Shown: positions 1-7,967 of the stretch, piece after piece
Layout of the letters: each line of letters begins with the position of its first letter
Numbering within the stretch: position 1 is the first letter of the stretch
Assembly: GCA_002346545.1 (NCBI GenBank)
Contig: DEAA01000052.1
Span: 1-38,048, forward strand
DNA length: 38,048 bases
From: Acidobacteria bacterium UBA2994
GTDB lineage: Bacteria; Acidobacteriota; Vicinamibacteria; Vicinamibacterales; UBA8438
Direction of reading: 5' to 3'
Program-made: the position numbers and the translations under genes
The notes under the pieces: model-generated
What the model was told of the DNA's origin: nothing
Seen by the model: the letters and a program-made list of their open reading frames with translations, nothing else
Databases searched by the model: none

Positions 1-291
1 CACTTCGCGTCGCAGTTCCGCTACGAGCAGGACTTCGATGGCGACGGCGACCTGCTCCTGTTCCACGAGCTGGTCAGCGGGCCGCTGAGCGCGGTTCGCC
101 GGGCGGCGCCCTCTGAGCTCGATCCGACGTTACACCCGGTTGTGCTCTACGCAGAGGGGGATATCTTCAACTTCGGGACGGTGCGGATCGGCGTGGGTGG
201 TCCGGATGCGCCGACCCTCCGGACCGACATCCGGGATGAAACCGGGCGCATCCGTCCCGGGTCCGAACTCGAGCTGAGCCCGGAACCGTAG
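1..291 (+). CDS. PhoD-like alkaline phosphatase family protein, C-terminal fragment
   Basis: Frame 1 is open from the window edge to a TAG at 289-291, giving the last 96 residues of a longer protein whose start lies outside the window. The order of motifs (FHELVSGPLSA, then LDPTLHPVVLYAEGD, then NFGTVRI, then an RDETGR-type closing strand) matches the C-terminal part of PhoD-like secreted metallophosphatases. In these, a 'FxExVxGPL' segment precedes 'LDPTxGP' and a final beta-strand region. The catalytic metal-binding residues lie upstream and cannot be seen, so activity cannot be judged. Such enzymes are usually exported and release phosphate from phosphodiesters or monoesters. The assignment rests on family resemblance recalled by eye. 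Nothing follows it closely on the same strand. Confidence 0.6.
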   Translation, partial: HFASQFRYEQDFDGDGDLLLFHELVSGPLSAVRRAAPSELDPTLHPVVLYAEGDIFNFGTVRIGVGGPDAPTLRTDIRDETGRIRPGSELELSPEP

Positions 292-490
292 TCCGGACAT
301 CCTTCACGGACGCTAAGCTGGACAGCGCGGTCTCTCCGTCGCACGAGGAGTGACCTTGGTGTCTCGATCTGGTTGGCCTAGGTCTTTCCAGGCATCCCAA
401 CGCCGGCGTCCTTAGTTGAGCGCAGAAAGGCGAACCTAATGGCCATAGAAACCTCTCAAAGAGAAAATAACCTGAGAGCAGACGCCGCTC

Positions 491-866
491 CTACCGAGGG
501 TGCGCCTCGTCCCACTCACGGACAAGGCGCTGCGTTTCGGCGACCTGCTCGGGCGTCATCCTGCTCTAACGCGGTCGCGTAACTCGGCGGCCGTCTCCCG
601 ATCATCACCGGTCAATCGTGAGGCCGCGAGATTGGACCACATGTGGACCTGCACGTCGTCCTGCGGGACCCCGAGGCCGTCGCGATAATGAACCCCGAGG
701 TTGTGTTGCGCGCGGGCTAGTCCTTGGTCCGCCGCCAGGCGAGACCAGCGCACTGCTTCGGCGTGGTCCTCCGATACCCCGAGGCCGCTCGAGTACATGA
801 ACCCAAGTTGGGCCTGTGCGGGAGCACTGCCTCCATTCGCCAAGGCCTGTAACTCACCGATGGCCG
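491..866 (-). pseudogene. Sel1-repeat protein remnant with frameshifted C-terminus
   Basis: Read on the minus strand, the frame encodes two Sel1 (TPR-like) repeats: one with AQAQLGFMYSSGLGV and a second with AQHNLGVHYRDGLGV, then HMWSNLAASR. The reading frame stops at a TGA at 556-558 just after ELRDRVRAG. The usual family ending (MTPEQVAETQRLVREW, then a stop at 491-493) continues in another frame, so about one base appears to be missing near 560. At the 5' side there is no signal peptide and no good start: the first usable codon is a TTG at 843, and Sel1-like coding (IGELQALANGG) runs back to about 866, about 17 bases beyond the CCA end of a tRNA-like gene. Sel1 proteins normally have several more repeats. 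I read it as a truncated, frameshifted remnant. A short expressed protein from TTG 843 cannot be excluded. Confidence 0.65.
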
Positions 867-883
867 GTTTTATTGAAGAAAAG

Positions 884-959
884 TGGTGAGCCGCCAGGGA
901 CTCGGACCCCGAATCCGCTGATCAAGAGTCAGCTGATCTGCCAGTTGAGCTAGCGGCCT
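884..959 (-). tRNA. tRNA-Lys(CUU)-like gene, degenerate (possible pseudo-tRNA)
   Basis: The minus strand folds as a tRNA of 76 nt including an encoded CCA (884-886). It has a perfect 5-bp anticodon stem GCTGA/TCAGC with loop CTCTTGA, so the anticodon is CUU (Lys). The T-stem is CGGGG/CCCTG. Several conserved positions are damaged: the first acceptor pair is A1-C72, the D-stem has a C11-U24 mismatch, position 55 is C instead of the near-universal U, and position 37 is G where Lys tRNAs carry A for t6A. The body otherwise closely resembles ordinary bacterial tRNA-Lys(CUU). It directly abuts the Sel1 remnant. A functional but divergent tRNA is possible, but the pattern suggests a decayed copy. 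Confidence 0.6.
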
Positions 960-1103
960 ACAGTCAAGACAGACGCGTCGCGACGAGGCTGCCGCTGACG
1001 AGCGCCTGAACTCAGACGACCACGCCCAGCCGAGGTCACGCTCGACTCAAGCTGGCCGTGCGAGGGCCGGGGAGTGTTCCCCAGCCCTCCGGAACCGTCA
1101 CAA

Positions 1104-1120
1104 GTCGGCTGTGCGCCGAC
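1104..1120 (-). terminator. possible stem-loop after the cold-shock gene
   Basis: GTCGGC and GCCGAC form a perfect 6-bp stem with a 5-base loop starting 6 bases after the csp stop codon. No run of T follows on the minus strand, so it is not a classical intrinsic terminator. It may protect the 3' end or act with Rho. A second small hairpin, GGGGA-N4-TCCCC, sits at 1069-1082. Confidence 0.3.
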
Positions 1121-1125
1121 CTGGC

Positions 1126-1329
1126 CTATGGGAGTCGGACGTTCTCAGCTCGCGGACCCTTCGGTCCCTGGCTGGGGTCAAACGTCACCGTCTGTCCTTC
1201 GTGGAGCTCGTCGAAGCGGATGCCGTTGCAGGCAGACTGGTGGAAGAAGTACTCGGTCTCCTCCCCGTCCGCCGCCACGAATCCGAAACCCTTGTCGCTT
1301 ACCAACCGCTTGATCGTACCGTTTGCCAT
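1126..1329 (-). CDS. cold-shock domain protein (CspA family)
   Basis: This 67-residue protein is one cold-shock domain (OB-fold) covering the whole length, as is usual for the family. Both RNA-binding signatures are visible: RNP1-like KGFGFVAADG around residues 13-22 and RNP2-like EYFFHQSA around residues 26-33. Such proteins bind single-stranded RNA and DNA and melt mRNA structure. The ATG at 1329 has an AGGA about 7 bases upstream. The gene stands alone on the minus strand, with about 195 bases between it and the upstream tRNA-Pro, room for a structured 5' leader of the kind known for csp genes. A 6-bp stem-loop (1104-1120) lies just after the stop but has no U-tract. Confidence 0.95.
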   Translation of the reverse strand: MANGTIKRLVSDKGFGFVAADGEETEYFFHQSACNGIRFDELHEGQTVTFDPSQGPKGPRAENVRLP

Positions 1330-1523
1330 TGTTTGTCCTGGTGAAGGGGACTAATACCCCGTGTGCGCGTCCGAGAGAACCGACCATCGGGTCCCGCGGT
1401 GTGGTCGTTACAACGAAGTGTCCTTGCCGTGCTCAGCCGAGGCAGAATGGCCACAAACCGGCCACAAAGTGCCAGACAAGAACAAAGGGCCAACCGCGAT
1501 GTGCAGTTGACCCCTACCTTTAT

Positions 1524-1600
1524 TGGTCGGGATGACTGGATTTGAACCAGCGACCCCCTGACCCCCAGTCAGGTGCGCTACCAGACTGCGCCACATCCCG
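1524..1600 (-). tRNA. tRNA-Pro(GGG)
   Basis: The minus strand gives a complete 77-nt cloverleaf with encoded CCA at 1524-1526. The acceptor stem CGGGATG/CATCCCG is perfect, the D-arm contains GCGCAGTCTGGTAGCGC, and the anticodon stem CCTGA/TCAGG carries loop CTGGGGG, so the anticodon is GGG. The T-arm is CTGG-TTCAAAT-CCAG. It reads CCC/CCU proline codons. It starts only 8 bases after the stop codon of the MerR-like gene, so the two may share a transcript. All conserved positions look normal, unlike the Lys-like gene nearby. Confidence 0.96.
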
Positions 1601-1608
1601 ACGCACGC

Positions 1609-2052
1609 CTACTTCTTGGACTCTCGCTTACGGACCCGACGGGCGGGTTGCTCTGTCACCTCTGTCTCCGGTTTCCGTCCGCTGTCGAGCAGTGCCAAGA
1701 GCTCTTTTAGCCCGGTCTTGACTCCCTCCAGACGGGTTATGGTGTCGGCACCGATCAGATCGTCGAACTCCTGCTGCTCGACGGCTGTCTCGCCGTCCGG
1801 TCGTTCGTTGAGTAGCTTGCGACGCGCCGCGCCCAGCGTTAGTCCTTCATCCAGGATCAGCGCCTTGATTCGGAGCACCTGCTCCAGATCTCCGCGTCTA
1901 TAAACCCGCGCCCGACTCCCCTTCCTCTGAACACCTAAATCGGGAAACTCGGATTCCCAGGAACGCAGCACGTAGGGTTGCAGTTCAGCGATGGTGCAGA
2001 CCTCAGCGGACTTGAATACCGCGCGGTCTGGAATCTTGACTTCTGTCGCCAT
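1609..2052 (-). CDS. MerR family transcriptional regulator
   Basis: The protein is 147 residues from the ATG at 2052. An in-frame GTG at 2082 would add 10 residues, but the first conserved-looking sequence starts after the ATG. Residues about 12-80 form a MerR-type winged helix-turn-helix: a first helix around KSAEVCTIAEL, a LRSWESEFPDL segment, then SRARVYRRGDLEQVLRIKALI with the RRYxxxD-like wing. The rest is Gln/Glu-rich and likely helical, then ends in a basic tail (RRVRKRESKK). There is no ligand-binding domain or Cys set for metal sensing, so the effector is unknown. A TATACT hexamer at 2074-2079 could be its -10 box. It follows der by a dozen bases and precedes tRNA-Pro. Confidence 0.85.
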   Translation of the reverse strand: MATEVKIPDRAVFKSAEVCTIAELQPYVLRSWESEFPDLGVQRKGSRARVYRRGDLEQVLRIKALILDEGLTLGAARRKLLNERPDGETAVEQQEFDDLIGADTITRLEGVKTGLKELLALLDSGRKPETEVTEQPARRVRKRESKK

Positions 2053-2094
2053 CGCCGGGATTTGAACCGCCTCAGTATACACTCCGTCTCCGGC

Positions 2095-3444
2095 TCACCG
2101 CCGCCCGCGTACCTTAAGCCGGATCGGAGATCCGAGAAATCCGAACGCCGCGCGCAACTGTTTTCGCAGATACCGTTCGTAGGAGAAGTGGAGGCGTTCG
2201 CCCCGACTGGTGAACAAGGTAAAGGTCGGAGGGGCGATTCCACTTTGCACGGCGTAACGCACGCGGATGGTCCCCTTTCGCGCCCCAGACGGAGCCTGCC
2301 GCGCCGTGGAGCGCTCGATGACCTTATTGAGTGCCGCCGTGGTTACTTTCGTACGCCGGGCCTGTCCCACCTCGTCAATCAACTGCAGCACCTTGTGAGC
2401 CCGTTCGCCGGTTAGCGCCGAAAGATGGACGATCGGCGCGTACTCGACAAATTTCAAGACATCCCTGAGCTTGCGGTCGAATTCCTTGACAAACTCAGGT
2501 CCCCGTCCTTTGACAAGGTCCCACTTGTTGGCTGCCAGGACGACACCGCAACCGGCCTTCTCGGCCTCTCCCGCGATAGCGGCGTCGCGCTTTCCAGTTC
2601 CGCCGGCTGCATCGACAACGAGCACTGCGACGTCAGCCTCCTCCATCGCGTGCCGCGCGCGTACCACGCTGACAGACTCGACCTTCCCGCCCCGCGACAC
2701 GCGACCTGGGCGGCGAATGCCCGCGGTATCCACGAGACGAAACTGCTGACGATGCCAGCGGAGCGTGTCTTCGATCGCATCCCGCGTGGTCCCGGGGGTG
2801 CTGCTCACCATGACACGGTCTTGACCCAGCAACCGATTAACGAGAGACGACTTCCCGACATTGGGGCGTCCCACCACTGCAATTTTGGGCGCCTCAGGCT
2901 CCGGCCCAGGCAAGGCGCAGGTGGAACCCGTTGGGAGCTGGGCGACGACCAGGTCGAGTAGATCCCCAACGCCTTGCCCGTGTTCAGCCGCGATCTCCAC
3001 TAGCGGTTCGAGTCCGAACCGAAAAAACTCGGCGAGGTGTCCTTCGGACCGCCGATCGTCCATCTTGTTGACCGCCAGCAGTACCGGCGCGCCAAGCGTG
3101 CGTAACTCTGCCGCAATCTCCTCGTCGGCCGGTACAGGTCCTTCTGGTCCGGCCACTACGAAGATCACCATGTCGACCCCATCGGCTGCCCTTCGTCCCC
3201 GCGCAGCTACGGCCTCCTGCATCGGGTCCTCACTTGCTCCCACCACGCCGCCAGTATCAATCAGGCTGAACCGTCGCCCCTGCCACTCCACTTCACCTTC
3301 CAGCACGTCGCGGGTGGTACCGGCCACCGCGGTCACAATCGCCCGCCGACCGCCAGTCAGTCGGTTGAATAGAGTTGACTTGCCCACGTTAGGTCGGCCC
3401 ACGAGGGCGACCCGGCCGGAGGCTAAAGCGGAGGTTCGAGGCAT
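2095..3444 (-). CDS. der: ribosome biogenesis GTPase Der (EngA)
   Basis: The 449-residue protein has the tandem-GTPase layout that defines Der. Domain 1 has P-loop GRPNVGKS (16-23), DTGG (about 63-66) and NKMD (126-129). Domain 2 has GRPNVGKS (192-199), DTAG (239-242) and NKWD (306-309). The C-terminal KH-like domain ends with LRAAFGFLGSPIRLKVRGR, the usual family ending. Der binds the 50S subunit late in assembly and is normally essential. The start at ATG 3444 puts the P-loop at the usual distance from the N-terminus. The gene is divergent from HU, and the MerR-like gene follows it closely. Confidence 0.97.
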   Translation of the reverse strand: MPRTSALASGRVALVGRPNVGKSTLFNRLTGGRRAIVTAVAGTTRDVLEGEVEWQGRRFSLIDTGGVVGASEDPMQEAVAARGRRAADGVDMVIFVVAGPEGPVPADEEIAAELRTLGAPVLLAVNKMDDRRSEGHLAEFFRFGLEPLVEIAAEHGQGVGDLLDLVVAQLPTGSTCALPGPEPEAPKIAVVGRPNVGKSSLVNRLLGQDRVMVSSTPGTTRDAIEDTLRWHRQQFRLVDTAGIRRPGRVSRGGKVESVSVVRARHAMEEADVAVLVVDAAGGTGKRDAAIAGEAEKAGCGVVLAANKWDLVKGRGPEFVKEFDRKLRDVLKFVEYAPIVHLSALTGERAHKVLQLIDEVGQARRTKVTTAALNKVIERSTARQAPSGARKGTIRVRYAVQSGIAPPTFTLFTSRGERLHFSYERYLRKQLRAAFGFLGSPIRLKVRGRR

Positions 3445-3478
3445 GCGCTGGGGTCTCGGGTGGCAGGCCGTCGATGGG

Positions 3479-3508
3479 TTGACAGCCGTAAGTGTCAGTA
3501 CCTATGAT
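3479..3508 (+). promoter_or_regulatory. sigma70-type promoter of the HU gene
   Basis: A perfect -35 box TTGACA (3479-3484) is followed by 18 bases and a -10 box TATGAT (3503-3508). Transcription would start near 3515, leaving a leader of about 20 nt that contains CGGAG ahead of the ATG at 3536. In such GC-rich DNA this match is unlikely to be chance, and its place in the der/HU divergent gap fits. Confidence 0.8.
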
Positions 3509-3535
3509 GCTTACCGACGCCCGGAGCCTAATTGC

Positions 3536-3808
3536 ATGATCAAGGTCGACATCGTGAACGAAGTCTCCAAGCTCGCTGATATCACGAAGGTGAAGGCGGA
3601 GATCGCGGTGGATGCCGTCTTCGACGCCATGCGCATGTCGATGCAGCGTGGCGAACGGATCGAGCTCCGCGGCTTCGGCGTATTCCAGGTCAAGCCACGC
3701 AAGCGCGGTATCGGCCGGAATCCTCGGACCGGGAAAGAAGTTCGTATTCCACCGGGCCGCACCATCCGCTTTAAGCCGGGCAAGGACCTCCAGAACATCG
3801 GCGGCTAG
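3536..3808 (+). CDS. HU/IHF family DNA-binding protein
   Basis: The protein is 90 residues from the ATG at 3536, preceded by CGGAG at a good distance. It is the standard HU size. An N-terminal helical dimerisation region is followed by RIELRGFGVFQVKPRKRGIG, then the DNA-binding arm with the hallmark GRNPRTGKEVRIPPG (about 62-76) and a closing RFKPGKDL. HU proteins bend and compact DNA as dimers. It lacks the Lys/Ala-rich tail found in some relatives. The upstream in-frame extension has no coding character and overlaps der on the other strand, so I place the start at 3536. Confidence 0.95.
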   Translation: MIKVDIVNEVSKLADITKVKAEIAVDAVFDAMRMSMQRGERIELRGFGVFQVKPRKRGIGRNPRTGKEVRIPPGRTIRFKPGKDLQNIGG

Positions 3809-3935
3809 CCCTCACCCCGTCTTGGATCACTCCCGCTCGCCGGCGCCAATCCCTCCCTGGTATCACGAGGTCCGCGGCGGGGCGCAGCCTTTCACTGGCT
3901 CTCCGCCAACGCTGCCGGAGCTCACCCCCACCCCG

Positions 3936-4832
3936 ATGCTCCCCCGAAGGCGCGGTCGGCCGTGGCTCAATCTGCTCTTGTTCCTCCTAACCATCGGCAG
4001 CACAACCTTCTTTGGGGCTTTGCACTACGAAGGCTTCGCGCTCGCGTTCGAACCAGGCGCCGCACCGACCACGCTGTGGCACGGGCTCTGGTATAGCGTC
4101 ACGATCCTAACCATTCTCGGCGCCCATGAATTAGGCCACTACTATGCATGCCGATACTATCGCGTCGACGCATCCATCCCATATTTCCTGCCCGCTCCCT
4201 TTCTGACAGGTACGCTGGGAGCCTTTATTCGTATCCGCGAGCCAATCCCAACCAAACGGATGCTGTTCGATATCGGGGTGGCCGGTCCTATTGCCGGGTT
4301 CGCGGTTGCGGTCCCGGCGCTCTTTATCGGACTCTCGCTGTCTCTGGTCTTGCCGACTCGCACAATCCCCATCCCTGACGAGTTCATCCAGCTTGATCTG
4401 GGACAGCCCCTGCTCTATCAGTTTGCCATTTGGCTAAGCTGGAGCAGTGAGCTTGTCGAGGGCTACCAACTCTATGAGCATCCTATGGTGTTCGCGGCCT
4501 GGTTCGGCCTGATCGCGACAGCGCTAAATCTATTTCCAATCGGGCAGCTCGACGGCGGACACATTTCCTACGCCGCACTCGGCTCACGCTCAACGCTGCT
4601 CACCCTCTCGACCGCGGTTATTGTTGTAGGGCTGGCGTTCTATTCGACGAGCTGGATCTTATGGGCGGCGCTCATGACGCTGATGCTGGTAACCTTCGGC
4701 CCACGACATCCCCGAACGCTCGATCATCATATTCCCCTCGACCGCTCGCGCCTCTGGGTCGCCCTTTTCGCACTCTTTATGTTCGTTGTGTGCTTCACCC
4801 CGGCTCCCATCGAGATCACAGCCGCACCCTAG
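3936..4832 (+). CDS. M50 family membrane zinc metalloprotease (site-2 protease-like)
   Basis: From the ATG at 3936 the protein has 298 residues with about six hydrophobic segments. HELGH at 64-68 is the HExxH zinc site inside a membrane helix, and NLFPIGQLDGGH at 198-209 gives the second M50 signature, with Asp206 as third zinc ligand. This is the compact, PDZ-less layout of FtsH-independent site-2 proteases that cleave membrane proteins within the bilayer. Substrates cannot be predicted. The frame is open upstream, but that part overlaps HU in another frame. The start is somewhat uncertain because the nearest SD-like GGAG is about 15 bases away. The gene ends 8 bases from the convergent priA stop. 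Confidence 0.88.
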   Translation: MLPRRRGRPWLNLLLFLLTIGSTTFFGALHYEGFALAFEPGAAPTTLWHGLWYSVTILTILGAHELGHYYACRYYRVDASIPYFLPAPFLTGTLGAFIRIREPIPTKRMLFDIGVAGPIAGFAVAVPALFIGLSLSLVLPTRTIPIPDEFIQLDLGQPLLYQFAIWLSWSSELVEGYQLYEHPMVFAAWFGLIATALNLFPIGQLDGGHISYAALGSRSTLLTLSTAVIVVGLAFYSTSWILWAALMTLMLVTFGPRHPRTLDHHIPLDRSRLWVALFALFMFVVCFTPAPIEITAAP

Positions 4833-4840
4833 CCCTACGA

Positions 4841-7249
4841 CTAGAGCATCGAGACCGGATCCACGTCGACCACGGCCCGTCGGCCGATCTCTGGCAGATC
4901 TAAGAATACTGCCTGGATCGCCTCGCGCATCTCCCGCCGCTGTGGCCCTTTTACCAGCGTCTGGACGCGGTGCTGGCCCCGCAGCCGGCTCAGTGGCGCT
5001 GGCGCTGGACCCAGCACCTCATAGTGACTCGGCTGCTGTCGCAATCGACTTGCCAGTGTGCCGGCATCGTCCATGGCCTGCGCCGCAGTCTTTGCTCGGA
5101 TGACAACGCTGACGAGGGCCACCTCGGGGGGATAGCGCATCGCTGACCGGTAACGCCGTTCCTCCTCAAAGAACGGCTCGTACGCCTGGCTGCAGGCACA
5201 TCTAATGCTGTAGTGGTCGGGGTGAACGGTCTGGATGATCGCCTCCCCCGGAATCTCGCCTCGGCCGGCCCGTCCGGCCACCTGGGTCAACAGCTGGAAC
5301 GTCCGCTCCGCGGCTCGAAAATCGGCGAGCCCGAGTCCCACGTCCGCCGACACGACCCCTACCAGGGTGACCCGCGGAAAGTCATGCCCTTTAGCAACCA
5401 TCTGGGTACCAACTAGCACATCAAGCTCGCCACCGGCGAATCGATGCAGCAACTCCGCCGCTGCCCCCTGTCGCCTGACCGTGTCCCTGTCCAAGCGTCC
5501 GATCCGCGCGCTCGGACTGAGGGCCTGGATCTCGGCCTCGACGCGTTCGGTGCCAAAACCGCTCTGTTCGAGGAATCCGCCCCCGCAGGCAGGACACACA
5601 CCCGGACGGGACCGTGAATAGTCGCAGTAGTGACACCGGGCCAGATTGTCTCGACGATGGAACGTCAGCGAGACCGTGCAGTTCGGACACTCGACTGACC
5701 GACCACACTGCCGGCAGAACACGGTGGTGGCGAAGCCACGACGGTTGAGCAGCACGAGCGCCTGTTCTTCGCGTTCCAGACGGCCCGCCAGGCCCCGCTC
5801 CAGCGCGGACGACAGCACAACGTCGGGCCCCCTCTCGGCAAACTCGTCGCGCATGTCCACCACATGGACCCGCGGAAGAGGACGCGCCGAGACCCGCTGC
5901 GGCAACGTTTTAAGCTGGTAGCGCTCGTTTTGGGTGTGCTGATAGCTCTCGATCGACGGTGTCGCCGAGCCGAGCACCGCGAACGCGCCGGATCGTTTCG
6001 CGCGCATCACTGCGACGTCTCGTCCGTGATAGCGGGGGCTCTCCTCCTGCTTGTACGACCCGTCGTGCTCCTCATCGACGACGATCAGACCCAAGCGCTC
6101 GAGCGGAGTAAACACGGCGGACCGCGTGCCAACCACAACGTCCACCTTACCGCGGCGGATTCGATGCCACTGGTCATGTCGCGCGCCATCGGACAGCCCG
6201 CTGTGCTGAACGGCAACACGCTCGCCAAACCTGGACCGGAATCTGCTCGCAATCACCGGGGTCAGCCCGATCTCTGGCACTAGAATCAGCGCCTGGCGAC
6301 CCATGTCCACAGCCGAGCGCGCCAGTTGCAGATAGACCTCAGTCTTCCCACTTCCGGTGACTCCATGGAGCAAGCTCACACCGAAGCTGCCACCATCGAG
6401 GGCCGCGGCTAGTGCCGCGACCACCCGGCCTTGATCGCTCGTCAGCTTCGGCGGCTCGACACCACCGTCCCTAGGCAACGTGTCGTTAGCCCAGGGATCC
6501 CGCTCAACTACCTCTTGCCAGACGCGAATGGCATTGCGTGCGGCCAGGCTCTGGAGGCTTGCCGACGCCACGCCGAGACGCGTGACAAGCACCCCGGCGG
6601 CCTCCCCGCGGAGCCGCTCGAGCACCTCCCTCTGACGGGAGCCGAGACGACCACCTGACGTCAGCAGTGTACGGCCCTCGTCGGTGATCGCCGCCGTTCG
6701 AGCGCGCCGAAACGCCGAACGGCGCCCTTGCAACGGTTGACTTACTTCGACCAGGCCTTCGCCAGCAAGCCCTGACACCAGTGCGTGCGTCCCGCCGCCT
6801 AGGGTGCGGGCCAGCGCCGATACGGACGCTCCGCCCTCGCGCAAGGCGTCAAGCAACGCCCCTCGCCGCCCGTCACCAACGGCCGACTGCCCCGCCTTAG
6901 TCAGACGGGCCTTCCGGTCGCCCACCACCCAACTGCGGGGCGGCATCGCCGCGGCGACAGCCTCCCCCGGTCCACAGGCGTAGTAATCGGCCACCCACAA
7001 CGCCAGATCGACTACCGTCGCGGGGAGCCACGGCTCTGAATCAAAGACGTCTATTACCGCTCTCAGCTCGGTAGCAACCGATCCTAAAGAGGCCGGCACC
7101 ACGCATCCCGTCAGCAAGCGAGATCCAAGTGGCACCAGGACCCTGGCCCCGACGGGGGGAAAGGGTAACGTCTCTGGCACCTCATAGGTGAGTGGTCCCA
7201 GCTGAGGCACCGGAACTACCACGGAGACGGGTCGTGACCTCGACGTCAC
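4841..7249 (-). CDS. priA: primosomal protein N' (PriA helicase)
   Basis: The 802-residue protein has full PriA architecture. An N-terminal 3'-DNA-binding domain (VVVPVPQLGPLTYEVP) and winged-helix region are followed by a superfamily 2 helicase with Walker A GVTGSGKTE (about 297-304) and DEEH (392-395). Then comes a zinc-binding insertion with four paired cysteines (FCRQCGRSVECPNC, then CHYCDYSRSRPGVCPAC). The second helicase lobe contains VGTQMVAKGHDFPRV and QVAGRAGR. PriA restarts collapsed replication forks by loading the DnaB primosome. It starts at GTG 7249, 25 bases after the uracil glycosylase gene, and is last in the long minus-strand run. Confidence 0.97.
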   Translation of the reverse strand: MTSRSRPVSVVVPVPQLGPLTYEVPETLPFPPVGARVLVPLGSRLLTGCVVPASLGSVATELRAVIDVFDSEPWLPATVVDLALWVADYYACGPGEAVAAAMPPRSWVVGDRKARLTKAGQSAVGDGRRGALLDALREGGASVSALARTLGGGTHALVSGLAGEGLVEVSQPLQGRRSAFRRARTAAITDEGRTLLTSGGRLGSRQREVLERLRGEAAGVLVTRLGVASASLQSLAARNAIRVWQEVVERDPWANDTLPRDGGVEPPKLTSDQGRVVAALAAALDGGSFGVSLLHGVTGSGKTEVYLQLARSAVDMGRQALILVPEIGLTPVIASRFRSRFGERVAVQHSGLSDGARHDQWHRIRRGKVDVVVGTRSAVFTPLERLGLIVVDEEHDGSYKQEESPRYHGRDVAVMRAKRSGAFAVLGSATPSIESYQHTQNERYQLKTLPQRVSARPLPRVHVVDMRDEFAERGPDVVLSSALERGLAGRLEREEQALVLLNRRGFATTVFCRQCGRSVECPNCTVSLTFHRRDNLARCHYCDYSRSRPGVCPACGGGFLEQSGFGTERVEAEIQALSPSARIGRLDRDTVRRQGAAAELLHRFAGGELDVLVGTQMVAKGHDFPRVTLVGVVSADVGLGLADFRAAERTFQLLTQVAGRAGRGEIPGEAIIQTVHPDHYSIRCACSQAYEPFFEEERRYRSAMRYPPEVALVSVVIRAKTAAQAMDDAGTLASRLRQQPSHYEVLGPAPAPLSRLRGQHRVQTLVKGPQRREMREAIQAVFLDLPEIGRRAVVDVDPVSML

Positions 7250-7274
7250 GATATAGGGCCTGCAGAAGAAAGAG

Positions 7275-7967
7275 TCACCCTGCGAGCAGAGAACGCACCT
7301 TCTTCATGTCTTCCCAGACGTCGCGTTTCCGCTCGGGGCTGCGGAGCAGGAAGGCGGGGTGGAATGTTGGCACTAACTGCGCGCCCCGGTAGTCGTGGAT
7401 CTGTCCCCTGAGCCCAGAGATGGATTGATCGGTGCGCAGGAGCGTTCGGGCCGCAAAGGCGCCCAGCGCGACCACAACCTTAGGTTTGATCACATCGATC
7501 TGCCGAAATAGATACGGCTCGCACTGCTGGATCTCGTCGATCTCTGGATTGCGATTGTTAGGAGGGCGACACTTTATGACATTGGCGATGTAGACCTCAT
7601 CGCGGCTCAGGCCGATCGAGGCGATTATCTTGGTCAGCAGTTGCCCAGCCCGCCCGACGAACGGCTCGCCCTGGCGGTCTTCGTCGCGCCCGGGCGCCTC
7701 TCCCACGAACATGAGGTCAGCGGTTGGATGGCCAATCCCGAACACGATGTTAGTTCGGCCCGCCTGCAGCTTACACCGGACACAGTCGCCCAGATCCTCA
7801 CGGACAAGCTCCAGAGTCTCATCGACTGGCACGCTCTGTGGCCTCGAGATTGGCACGGGAGGCTCGCCCGAGCCGCGATGGCGCCAGGCCGGGTCACGGC
7901 TGACCCCAGCAACCCCCAGTTCTTCGAAGAACTGGAGATGTTCGGCAAGGTCGTCACGCCGGCTCAT
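7275..7967 (-). CDS. uracil-DNA glycosylase, family 4 (4Fe-4S type)
   Basis: The protein has 230 residues. The family 4 signatures are all present: motif [10 protein letters not shown] (89-97), the C-terminal motif HPAFLLRSP (203-211), and four cysteines placed as iron-sulfur ligands (Cys62, Cys65, Cys133 in [11 protein letters not shown], Cys149). It removes uracil from DNA to start base excision repair. An extra N-terminal stretch of about 50 residues precedes the first cysteines, as in many bacterial members. The ATG at 7967 overlaps the end of coaBC by 14 bases, which points to translational coupling in one operon. Confidence 0.95.
   Translation of the reverse strand: MSRRDDLAEHLQFFEELGVAGVSRDPAWRHRGSGEPPVPISRPQSVPVDETLELVREDLGDCVRCKLQAGRTNIVFGIGHPTADLMFVGEAPGRDEDRQGEPFVGRAGQLLTKIIASIGLSRDEVYIANVIKCRPPNNRNPEIDEIQQCEPYLFRQIDVIKPKVVVALGAFAARTLLRTDQSISGLRGQIHDYRGAQLVPTFHPAFLLRSPERKRDVWEDMKKVRSLLAG

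Noticed and set aside
292..490. Gene-free stretch with a locally AT-richer part (about 415-480)
   Set aside because: No open frame with coding character, no clear RNA gene, promoter pair or terminator could be supported.
1449..1468. Short direct repeat GGCCACAAA-CC-GGCCACAAA between csp and tRNA-Pro
   Set aside because: Only two 9-base units and no associated gene or palindrome; too little to call a repeat element.
2050..2075. tRNA T-arm-like sequence GGTTCAAATCC on the minus strand just inside the start of the MerR-like gene
   Set aside because: The flanks do not pair as a T-stem and no acceptor, D or anticodon arm can be found around it, so it is a chance match.
2861..3535. Plus-strand frame running into HU, which would make a 315-residue protein
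   Set aside because: The upstream part is antisense to der and low in protein-like character. HU has its own promoter, ribosome-binding site and normal start at 3536.
3612..3935. N-terminal extension of the M50 protease frame overlapping HU
   Set aside because: The extension is another frame of the HU gene and Ser/Ala-rich by accident; the membrane protein starts naturally at 3936.
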